Below are positions 55,767 through 64,000 of a stretch of 64,000 nucleotides of DNA, piece by piece. The stretch comes from Mycoplasmopsis agassizii (GTDB lineage: Bacteria > Bacillota_I > Bacilli_A > Mycoplasmatales > Metamycoplasmataceae): the NCBI RefSeq assembly GCF_002276225.1, contig NZ_NQNY01000004.1:38219-102218 (forward strand), written 5' to 3'. Position numbers and translations under genes: made by a program. Position 1 is the first letter of the stretch. The number at the start of each line of letters is the position of its first letter. Under the pieces are notes generated by a model. It made no database searches. It was given only the letters and a program-made list of their open reading frames with translations, and had not been told where the DNA came from.

Positions 55767-55790
55767 AAAAAAGCAGTCTCTAGACTGCTT
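55767..55790 (-). terminator. Terminator embedding the E4 stop codon
   Basis: GCAGTC-TAGA-GACTGC followed by a T-run on the minus strand; the stop TAG is the first part of the loop. Confidence 0.82.
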
Positions 55791-56205
55791 CACTTCTATT
55801 TTTTATAAACTCTTTTGCTTCAGCTAAATAATCTCGTTCACCTAATTTATTATCTTTAATTGCTTTGTAAATTCTTACTAGTGAAACTAAAGAAAGAATG
55901 GCTTGAACAACAAATGCCGAAATAATTACTAAGGCTTTTTCATCAAATAAACTAATTTCTCGATAAGAAAGCATTAAATAAAGTGCGATCGTAACTCCAA
56001 TATATGCCATAAAAAATAACATTGATATTAAAGTCAAAATTAAGTATAAAATCAGATTAGTAAGAAATGTATCAATAAATGTACCTGATGGGGCAATAAC
56101 AGGTAGAAAAATTATAAGGATAGACGCTGCGAAAGTTGCATTTGAAATAAGACCTAAAATAAATTTAACTCATGCTAGTGTAAGTAATTTTTTTTGTTCT
56201 TTCAT
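55780..56205 (-). CDS. Small multi-pass membrane protein E4
   Basis: A 141-aa relative of E2 and E3: MKEQKKLLTLAWVKF at the start, four membrane segments, LFDEKALVIISAFVVQ in the position of the conserved FDTA...VLIS segment, and a DYLAEAKEFIKNRSEAV tail. A canonical TATAAT (56212-56217) ends 6 nt before ATG 56205, so the mRNA is probably leaderless. It diverges from the lipoprotein gene at 56596. Function unknown. Confidence 0.7.
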
Positions 56206-56331
56206 AAATAAATTATATGCTTTTTTCATTAAAACCAGACAATTTAAAAGTTACTTTTTCCTTAAATTAACTGGTTAATAAAGTTAATAACAGGCTTATG
56301 AATGGAATTATTCTAAAATTTTTGTTAATTA

Positions 56332-56350
56332 TGCAAATTTTTCCACATTG
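56332..56350 (+). promoter_or_regulatory. Operator-like element upstream of the lipoprotein gene
   Basis: TGCAAATTTTTCCACATTG differs at only two places from TGCAAAATTTTTCACATTG before the first PTS gene (13152). Confidence 0.45.
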
Positions 56351-56393
56351 CAATAAAGATTTGTGCCAGTTGTAAATTTTTTATTTTTTTTGC

Positions 56394-56460
56394 TATTATT
56401 TAGTGAGAGAGGTGTTATGACTTACGATCCATAGTCTAACCTAAACCTTCTTTGAAGGTT
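56394..56460 (+). promoter_or_regulatory. Leader with a five-codon peptide and hairpin
   Basis: After a possible -10 box (TATTAT, 56394) comes GAGAG-GTG, then ATG ACT TAC GAT CCA TAG (56417-56434, peptide MTYDP), then hairpin AACCTTC-TTT-GAAGGTT (56444-56460). All lie in the 5' leader of the lipoprotein gene at 56596, about 130 nt before its start. Confidence 0.45.
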
Positions 56461-56595
56461 ATTTTAATAACGTTTCAAACTAAATCAATTAAAAAAGATT
56501 TATAAACTCAAAATTTTATAAATCTAATTCACAAAATCAAACTAACTACTTTTTTACTAAAAGTAGTTATAACTCAATTTTAAAAGGAAAAAATT

Positions 56596-58377
56596 ATGAT
56601 TAAAAAAACTAAAACAAAATTATTAGTTGCTTTAGCAGCAACTGCTAGTGTAGCCCTTGCAGCAACAGCAATTGCTTGTTCTTCTTCACCTGGTTCAGGT
56701 TTTGCTTTCGATATTCCAAATACTGATGTTGTCAGATTTGCAAATACTTTTGCAGATAAAGGGGTTCAAAGAGAAGCGATTCAAGCAATTATTAATAAAT
56801 ATAATTCACTAGAAACTAAACCTAAAGACTATGTTAGAGTTGAAGAAGTTAATGTTGCAGATGGTTACAATAACGGTGATAAACTAACGATTCAAAATAT
56901 TACAGGTCGTAATACCAAAACTTATTGAAACCTAATTTTAAATTACCCTGCCTTAGCAGCTAAAGTTGCTCAACATAACATGCTTTTACCACTTGATACA
57001 GATGGTTCTCTTGCTAATCACTTTGAAGAAGATTTCTTAACTAAAACTATTGGTGGTGCTGATAGTAAAGTGACAAATGTTTTACCTTTTGGAACTTCAT
57101 CAGTAGTTGCAGGTGTTAATGGTCCAATGATGTCTTATATTTTAAGAGAGGTAATAAAAGCTGGTGCTACTTATAATAGTGATGCAGATAAAACCTACTT
57201 TGAAACAAATTTTACTAATAAATATAAAGATTCAGAAGAAGATGCTTTTATTAAAGATGGTAAAGCAGGTGAAAAAGGTGGAGGATACGGTTCAATTGCT
57301 GATGCTGATAAATCAGTTTGAACTAACTATAAAATTAAGCAGACTATGTTCGATAACTTCAAAGATCTTATTGATTTTGGAACTAAAGTCTTTGATAGCT
57401 TTTCAGGGTTAAAAAATGCTTCAACAAATATCGATAATGCTCGCGGTTTTGTTGGAGTTAACTCAATGTTTAACTGATTAACAACTTATTCTTACACTCA
57501 TGCTGGATCTTTATCAGGTCATGTTTTAGATACTGAAGGTAATAAAAATAACTTCACTAATTATAAAAATATGTTTGGTGAAGGTAAAGAAGGTAAGGAA
57601 GCAAAGCAATATAAATGACTTAAAAAAGTTTATGATGAAACGCTTTCACCAGCAATTGCTAAAGGTGTTTTATGGGTAGGAAAACCAGGTGGAGAAGAAG
57701 ATGCTTCAAAATTTTTAGCAAATCACCAGCAAGTTATTCTAAATGGTTCAACTTCAAGATGAAAAAATAGTTCAGTAGCTTCAAAAGCAGGCCAAACTAA
57801 TGACCCTGAAACACTTCAAGAGAGTGAAGTAGTTGCACTAAAAGCCCCTAGTAAATATGTAGCAACCGATCCTAAAGCTGCTTACTATCGCCAAGGGCCA
57901 CATATTCTAGGAATTCATGCCAATGAAAAAGCTGATAATGGTGTTCGTGCATTCATAAAATGAATGACTTCAACCGAGAATCGTTATGACTGAGAAGTCG
58001 GAACTGAAACTGCGAAGAAAACTTATACACAACTAACTCCACAAGAAATGTTTTTTGCTCATGCTTCATACATAGTTGTGCAAAAAGGATTTGCAAAGGA
58101 AGGCTCAGAAATTAGAAAAATTATTGATGCTGCTTCAAATAAAAACGAGTATCAAAAAGTTACTATGAGTCAATTTGCTAAAGTTTTAGAAAGTAAAACT
58201 GATGAATTTGAAGCGTTTGCAGAACCTACAGATAGTTCCACTTCAGACTTAAGAACAGCTTTTGAAACTGTTTTAAATACTCAAAAAACAAGTAAAAAAT
58301 CAGCAACCCAACTAGATGATTTTGAAAAATTCATAGCAAGTTTAAAAAGTTCATTTGGTACTGACAAAATCAAATAA
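56596..58377 (+). CDS. ABC-type substrate-binding lipoprotein 1
   Basis: A 593-aa lipoprotein with signal peptide and lipobox Cys28 (ATAIAC). The mature part looks like a family-1-type extracellular solute-binding protein of mycoplasmas: VRFANTFADKGVQREAIQAIINKYN, NLILNYPALAAKVAQ, NVLPFGTSSVVAGVNGPMMSY, KQTMFDNFKDLIDFG, VRAFIKWMTS. It is paralogous to the next gene and probably delivers substrate to the permease encoded upstream (50211-53969), which lacks its own. AAAAGGA precedes the ATG. TGA tryptophans occur throughout. Confidence 0.82.
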
Positions 58378-58454
58378 GCCTATTACTACATTTTTTCAAA
58401 AACTGTCATTAATAGCTAAAAAAGGTGCGTTTCGGTCATTTTTTCAGCAAAATG

Positions 58455-58479
58455 ATTGAAAAAATTTCACAATTTTTTC
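58455..58479. promoter_or_regulatory. Operator-like site upstream of lipoprotein 2
   Basis: ATTGAAAAAATTTCACA (58455-58471) matches the distal importer operator at 15 of 17 positions. It also sits in a perfect inverted repeat GAAAAAATT-TCAC-AATTTTTTC (58458-58479). A TATAAT follows at about 58519. Confidence 0.5.
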
Positions 58480-58554
58480 GGTTTTCGTAGATATTTAACC
58501 GAATGGCTTTAATAATTTATAATAATATCTAGATAAAAAAACAAGAGGTTTAAT

Positions 58555-60714
58555 ATGAAAATAAACAAAACAAAATTATTTATTAGTCTTGGAGCAGCCG
58601 CTTCACTTGCACTAGCAGGAACAGCAATTGCTTGTTCAAATGGTGGAACAACTAATGGTCGCTATGACACTAATAATGTAACAAGTGTAAAATTTGCAAC
58701 ATCTTTTTCAGCAAACGGTACACAGCAACAAGCTATTAAAGCATTAATTGCAAAATATAATGAAACTCAAGCAAAAGTTGAAGGTTATTTAAATGTCGAA
58801 GAGATCAACCTAAATGGTGGTTATAGTACGGCAGAGCAAAATGTAATTAGTAAAATTACTGCAAAAGACAAAACTACTGGTTATAACTTGATCTTAAACT
58901 ACCCTTCATTAACATCAAAATTGGCTCAATATAATATGAATGAACCATTAGATACAGATGGTTCACTAATGCAAGGTTATGAACAAAGTTTCATAACAAA
59001 CAATATCGGGGGTACAGATACTAAAGTAACTAACGTTATTCCTTTTGGAAGTTCAACAGTCGTTTCAGGAGTAAATGGTCCTGTTATGTCTTACTTAATA
59101 AGAAAAGCAGTTGAAGCAGGAGCCACCTTAAATAGTGCTGATGAAGCATGATTTAAATCAGAATTCACTGAAAAAGCAGACTTCTTAAAAGATGATGATT
59201 TCATCGAAAAAGGACAAGAAGGTCTTAAAGGTGGAGGTTGAGGTAAAGTAGATGATTCTAAAAAATCTGTTTGATCAAACTACACCATTAAAAAATCAAT
59301 GTTTGAAAACTTCAGAGAATTATTTGATTTTGGAGTTAAAGTTTATGACAGTTTTTCAGGACTTCAAGATGTTGCTTCAAATATCGATAACGGTCGAGCA
59401 CTAGTTGGAATTGACTCATTCTTTAACTTCTTAACATCATATTCATATACTGATGCAGGTGGTACAGATGGTTACATACTAGACACCGAAAGTAATAAAA
59501 ACAACTTTATAAACTACAAAAATATGTTTGGTGAAGGTAAAGATACTAAAAATGCAAAACAGTATACTTGATTAAAAAGCCTTTATGAAGAAGTTCTTTC
59601 TCCAGGTATTGGTCGAGGAATTATCTGAATGGGAGCAGGTGGAGAATACGGTTCAACTTACTTAGTCCGTCATGGAATGGGAGTTTCACTAGGTTCAACA
59701 GCAGGATATAGAAATAACTTTCTTGGAGAACGACTAGAAAATCGAATCATTAACATTGGTGGAGATAAAACCTTTATAGTGGATTCTGGAGATGCTCTAG
59801 ATATAAAAAATGCAACAGGTTCTGGAGATGTAAAAGATAATGCAATTACAGGTCTTACTGTTGGGAGCCATACAAATAATTTATATATCTCAACTGTAAA
59901 AACCTTGCCTAAAAATAATTACTACATTCAATCTAAAGATGCAGCAACTGATGCTAAATTAACAGAACTTAAAGATAAACTAACTGGTGGATTCTTCGTA
60001 ATGAAACCCGTTGATCAAAAAGCAACATATGAAGCTAAATTTGGGACAGGTATTGTTTATGTTGGTACAGTTAATGATCAAGCAACAAACGAAAAAGGTG
60101 ACAAAGCATTATTCTTCTTTGCAGCAGATAAAATAAAAGAGAAGGTTTCTGCAGACACTAAAACTTTACAGCAAAAAGAACTACTTACTTTACAAGCGCC
60201 TAAGAAAATGAAATCATCTGACACTAAAGCAATTGTTTACCAACAAGGTCCACAATTGTTAGCAATTCACTCAAATGATAAAGGTGATAAAGCAACTAGA
60301 TTGTTTGTTAAATGATTAACTGCTTCAGATCAAAAATATGACTGAGAAGTTGGGACTAAAACCTATACACAAAAAACTCCACAAGAATTCTTCTATGAAG
60401 CAGCTTCATACATTGTTCCTTACAAAGGCTTTACAAATGATGATTCAGTTATAGCTAAAAGTATGGCAACAAGTAGAGCCAATGACTATCAAAAAATTAC
60501 TTTTAACGCTTTTAAAGAAGCACTAAAAAGCGACTCAGATGAATTAGTTATTTTTGCAGAATCAGTTGATAGTTCAACAGCTAAACTTAGAGAATCTTTT
60601 GAAGCAACACTAGCTTCTTCAAAAACTGCTAACCGTACTAATCCAAATCTAGGTTCATTCGAAACATTCTTAAGTAACTTAAAACAAACTTTTGGTAAAG
60701 ACAACGTTAGATAA
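58555..60714 (+). CDS. ABC-type substrate-binding lipoprotein 2
   Basis: A 719-aa paralog of the previous gene, lipobox Cys27 (GTAIAC). The shared core includes VKFATSFSANGTQQQAIKALIAKYN, NVIPFGSSTVVSGVNGPVMSY and KSMFENFRELFDFG. It carries about 125 extra residues in the C-terminal half (around 385-510: threonine/glycine-rich, with a short repeat of ATGSGDVKDNA character) that lipoprotein 1 lacks, a possible extra surface domain. AAGAGG precedes the ATG. The stop is 2 nt from the next ATG, so the nuclease gene is coexpressed. Confidence 0.82.
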
Positions 60715-60716
60715 TA

Positions 60717-61511
60717 ATGAAGTTATTAAAAAATAAGAAATTATTTTTTTCACTAATAGCCTTAACAACTATAACAGCAACAGCAACTCTTGCTGTTGCT
60801 TGTTCTAATGCTGAAGTTAAAAAAACTACGCTTGAAGAAACTAAAACTAAAAAAATTGATTGAGCAAAAGTTACTACTCAAAGCATTTATGACGCAGTTG
60901 TTATTAGTTGAGCAGATGGTGATACTGTTAAAGTCAAAATCACTGATGCAGTTTCAAAAAGTACAGGTTTATCAGTAGGTGCAGAGTATTCAATCAGACT
61001 AAATAATATTGATACTCCAGAAGTTAATGTCAATGGTTCACCTGCTGGACCTAATGAACTTAAATATGCAAATGCTGCTTCAGCTTTTGGTAAAAAAGTA
61101 ATGCCTAAAGACACTAAAGTCAGAATTACTACTACACATCAACGCAGTTATGAAAGAGTAGTTGGTGGACTCTTTTATAACGAATCAGGTGCTAGTGATT
61201 ATCAAACTAATTATGAAAACGAATTAGTTAAACAAGGTTTAACCTTGCCACTAGCAGGTTCAATATTAACTAGTTATGATTTTGAAGAAAAGAATGTTAA
61301 TAGTTATATCTTAAAAGCTATCGGTAATTCATTTTACTATGCTTGAGAAAACCGTTTAGGTTTATTCGATACAGGTAAAGCTAATTCAACAGATAAAGAA
61401 GCAATGGATTTTGCAAAAAATGTTTATCAAAAAAGAGGTGCACCAGATCCTGGTTACTTCTTAAAAACAAATTCGCCAAATGTCTTTGATGACTGAAGCA
61501 CAAAAAGCTAA
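60717..61511 (+). CDS. Thermonuclease-family (SNase) membrane lipoprotein
   Basis: A 264-aa lipoprotein, lipobox Cys29 (LAVAC), with a Staphylococcus nuclease-like domain: WADGDTVKVKI, RLNNIDTPEV (catalytic Arg and Glu region), ASAFGKKVM, QRSYERVVGGLF (second catalytic Arg region) and NELVKQGLT. It would cut DNA or RNA at the cell surface with calcium. It follows the substrate-binding lipoprotein gene by 2 nt. In Mycoplasma hyopneumoniae a comparable surface nuclease is encoded with an ABC importer, so a role in nucleotide scavenging is likely but inferred. Confidence 0.88.
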
Positions 61512-61513
61512 TT

Positions 61514-61548
61514 AAAAAGACTTATCAAATTTACGATAAGTCTTTTTC
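61514..61548 (+). terminator. Strong terminator after the nuclease gene
   Basis: AAAAAGACTTATC/GATAAGTCTTTTT, 13-bp stem usable in both directions. Confidence 0.88.
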
Positions 61549-61554
61549 TTGCTT

Positions 61555-63060
61555 TTAAACAATTGATTTTAGCATTGCATAAAAGATTTTTTTTGGTCAA
61601 GAAAAACTTCTAGCAGTATTAATCGTAGTTAGTTTTTTACTTTCCGATTCTACCTTTTGCATATATTTAACAATATCAGTAACTGTTTCACCTTGAATAA
61701 TATCGATAGTTTCATATTGTGCATAAAATGAGCGAATATCAAAGTTCATAGTTCCTAAATAAGCAATTTTATTATCAAAAACACCCGCTTTAGAATGATT
61801 AAAATAATTATTACTTAAATAAGCAGTCATACCATATCTTAGTAAAACATTTAATTCAAACAAACTAATATTTGATACTAGTTTTTGTCTAGAAAAACCA
61901 GGAAAATATAAAGTAACTTTGACACCTGATAAAAGGGCAACTTTTAAAGCAGAAATAATATTATTAGGTAAACTAAAATAAGGACTCATAATTTTTATTT
62001 CAGTTTCTGCTCTTGAAATTAGCTTAACAATTGTTTCTTCTAAAACAGGATCATCAATCTCAGGTCCACCTTGACTTAGGATTAAATTATTTTGTTTTTC
62101 AGTCGCTTCAAGTTTACTTTTAACAACTAATTTTTTAATATTAAAATTAGTTGTTAAGTCTTGATCGGCTCAACGCCTTCACATTTGCACAAATAATTTT
62201 ATATAGTTATAAACATAACTACCTTTAATACGATAATTAAAATCACGGTAAATTCCATAACCTGGATTTAAAGAAACATATTGATCAGCAATGTTACTTC
62301 CACCATTAAATAAGATCTTTGAATCAATTAAAATAAACTTACGATGGTTACGATAAAGGTTGGAACTTAAGAAGAAAGTAAACTTTAACTTACCAATAAA
62401 AACCACGTTAATCCCTTGTTTTTTCAGTTCGTTTCACTGATGATTCTTAACATTGCGGCGCCCATAATCATCGACTAATCAACGAATATTAACTCCTTGT
62501 TTTTGCTTTTTTAATAATAAAAAAGCAAGTTCATCAAATAAATGACCTGATTCAACTCAATAAGAAACTAATCAGACTTCATTTTTAGCTTCTTCAATTG
62601 CTAAAAATAAGTCATTAAAATAATCATTAGGCATTTCATAAGTTTTAATCTCGCCATTTAAAATAGCTGTTTTATTATAAATTGATAAGTGATTAAAAGT
62701 TACTTCTTCTTTAGTTGCAAAACTATGCTGCTCATCAATAATTTCAGTATCGTTATCCATCTCACTTTGAACCACTAAATAGTCACGGCGATGGGGATAT
62801 TTTTGCCCTAAGGAAAAATATAAAACATGACCTATCAAGGGAACAATAATTACAAATAGCATTCAACTTAACTTGGCGCTGCTATGGCGTTTTTGACTAA
62901 AAATAATTAAAGCTGTCAAGATATTAATAATATAACTAGCTAGCAAAGTAAAGACAAAAGCATATGTATTAACTCAGAGAATGACTGCATAAATCGCCAC
63001 CGTAATTGAAACAACTAAAATGGAAAATAAATATCAAAATAAATTATTAATAGGCTTCAT
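61555..63060 (-). CDS. cls: Cardiolipin synthase (phospholipase D family)
   Basis: A 501-aa membrane enzyme that joins two phosphatidylglycerols into cardiolipin. Two N-terminal membrane segments and a third near residue 60-80 anchor it. Two HKD catalytic motifs are visible: NHRKFILIDSKILFNGGSN (about 228) and NHSKAGVFDNKIAYLGTMN (about 430), the second with the expected H, K and D. TGA tryptophans are frequent. TATAAT (63069-63074) ends 8 nt before ATG 63060 with no Shine-Dalgarno. Length matches the family. Confidence 0.9.
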
Positions 63061-63107
63061 ATATTGCAATTATACTAATATAAAAGCCTAAAAAGGCAAT
63101 AAAAAAA

Positions 63108-63198
63108 TGGCGGGCCTGAAAGGATTTGAACCTTCGCGGGAATCTCTTCCCCTATGTCGTTAGCAATGACACCTCTTCAGCCTCTTGAGTACAGACCC
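63108..63198 (-). tRNA. tRNA-Ser (anticodon GCT)
   Basis: Acceptor GGGTCTG pairs with CAGGCCC, anticodon loop TTGCTAA gives GCT, there is a long variable arm (GGGGAAGAGATTCCCG) typical of serine, T-loop GGTTCAAATCC, and CCA is encoded. It reads AGC/AGU. Confidence 0.95.
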
Positions 63199-63433
63199 AT
63201 GCCGTTTATTTATTATAAATCATCAAGGCTGATTTATAATAAAAAAATTTTGCAAAAAATTAGTGTGGTTTTTGGCTAGTTGAAATGTTATTTATAGTAG
63301 TTTGATTTGGTTAGTTAATGACAAATGGAAAGATTGTATAAACAAAAAAATGACTTATTTAGCAAGTCAATTTGATTTGCCAGGGGTTACTTTTAAAAAG
63401 TTTATTTATCTTTCTTTTTCAGTAATTCTAAAA

Positions 63434-63859
63434 TTAATTCAAGTTTTCATTAGTTTCTTTATTTTGCTTTTCCACATTTTCTATCCTTTTATTTGTTTGC
63501 TCAAACTTTTGGTTCATTTCAGAACGAAGTCCGTCGATTTTAGCATCAAATTTCTGCTCTATTCTTTTTTCCATTTGCTGACTTTCATCACGAAGAGTAG
63601 TTACAGCATCTCCTACTGCCAACTTTATTTGTTTCAATACCCATTCTTTGTTGAAAACTTCGTTGCCTACTCTTGGGCCAGGTGGAGTAACAACAATAGA
63701 TTTTGGATCACCTTCTGCTTCAAAGTGTAATTTTGCTTTACTTGTATCTTGATTGATATCAACTTTATGAATTGTTTCTTCAATATCGTGAGTTTTGTCT
63801 AGCAACTTGACTGCATCTGAATGTTTGCTACTTAATTTTATATCTGTAGACTTATGCAT
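63434..63859 (-). CDS. Hypothetical coiled-coil protein
   Basis: A 141-aa soluble protein. The middle (PKSIVVTPPGPRVGNEVFNKEWVLKQI) is followed by a heptad coiled coil (about 85-141; EKRIEQKFDAKIDGLRSEMNQKFEQTNKRIENVEKQ). This pattern is common in mycoplasma coiled-coil protein families and its size matches the protein at 49307, though the two are not close in sequence. ATG 63859 is preferred over a TTG 21 nt upstream, which overlaps the TATAAT box. Function unknown. Confidence 0.7.
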   Translation of the reverse strand: MHKSTDIKLSSKHSDAVKLLDKTHDIEETIHKVDINQDTSKAKLHFEAEGDPKSIVVTPPGPRVGNEVFNKEWVLKQIKLAVGDAVTTLRDESQQMEKRIEQKFDAKIDGLRSEMNQKFEQTNKRIENVEKQNKETNENLN

Positions 63860-63894
63860 ATTAATTAAATTATAATTCAAGAAGAACTGAATAA

Positions 63895-63923
63895 AATACT
63901 CAAATCAAAATGATTTGAGTATT
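63895..63923 (-). terminator. Terminator of a gene off the right edge
   Basis: A perfect 12-bp stem AATACTCAAATC/GATTTGAGTATT, with a T-rich tail on the minus strand. Confidence 0.65.
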
Positions 63924-64000
63924 CCTAGAGTGTTCTAATAACTGCAACTCTTACATTTTTATTTTAATGGACTTTCATTCGAAAGTTCATTTTTATTATT

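Noticed and set aside
57164..57412. Leucine/isoleucine-rich frame inside lipoprotein 1
   Set aside because: Alternate frame of a binding-protein gene with conserved words in the other frame.
63302..63730. Hydrophobic plus-strand frame opposite the coiled-coil gene
   Set aside because: The minus frame has clean heptad periodicity, a terminator upstream of it and a good start; the plus frame looks like its antisense.

Overview
The window is AT-rich DNA from a wall-less mollicute that uses genetic code 4. In almost every long gene TGA falls in frame at tryptophan positions, so genes that look broken under the standard code are read here as continuous. The mix of serial TTG/ATG lipoprotein genes with ...AC lipoboxes, ABC importers with mycoplasma-type insertions, a glucose PTS, deoB, trigger factor and very few regulators fits a glucose-using Mycoplasma sensu lato (hominis-group type). 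The species cannot be fixed from the window.

Layout: an intact IS30-type insertion sequence (154-1216); a membrane protein gene; tRNA-Arg(TCT); tig; a small reverse gene; secA; coaD; an ABC importer operon without a binding protein (8966-12509); two tandem glucose-type PTS EIICBA genes (13263-18836); a probable small RNA (18883-19116, minus); a chromate-transporter-family gene pair; deoB. Then come three tandem paralogous lipoprotein genes on the minus strand plus a deleted fourth copy (21862-29710), the nusA-ylxR-infB operon (30070-33862), and a restriction-modification locus with a dead restriction enzyme gene and an HTH-m5C methyltransferase fusion (34045-36118). After these lie two very long repeat-built lipoprotein genes, a short lipoprotein and a pair of paralogous hypothetical genes (36449-46456). 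An IS30 fragment fused in frame to an EcoRI-type adenine methyltransferase remnant follows; it carries six copies of a 13-bp repeat (46531-47527).

From 47773 to about 49197 there is no gene. Instead two successive transcription units each begin at a TATAAT and end at an intrinsic terminator, and they are packed with long local hairpins. They share the same order of hairpins and three collinear conserved words, and one has a 9-bp loop-to-distal-strand complementarity. I regard these as candidate members of an undescribed large structured RNA family.

The right end holds a second ABC importer (50211-53969) behind two near-perfect TGTGAAA...TTTCACA palindromes, four small paralogous membrane proteins, two substrate-binding-type lipoproteins, and a thermonuclease-type lipoprotein gene. 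Together these may form a surface nucleic-acid or sugar scavenging system. A cardiolipin synthase, tRNA-Ser(GCT) and a coiled-coil protein end the window.

Two translation-start patterns recur. Many genes have a -10 box only 6-8 nt before the start codon and no Shine-Dalgarno, so they look leaderless. The tandem lipoprotein family has its Shine-Dalgarno far upstream, separated from the ATG by a hairpin whose arms differ between paralogs but always pair.
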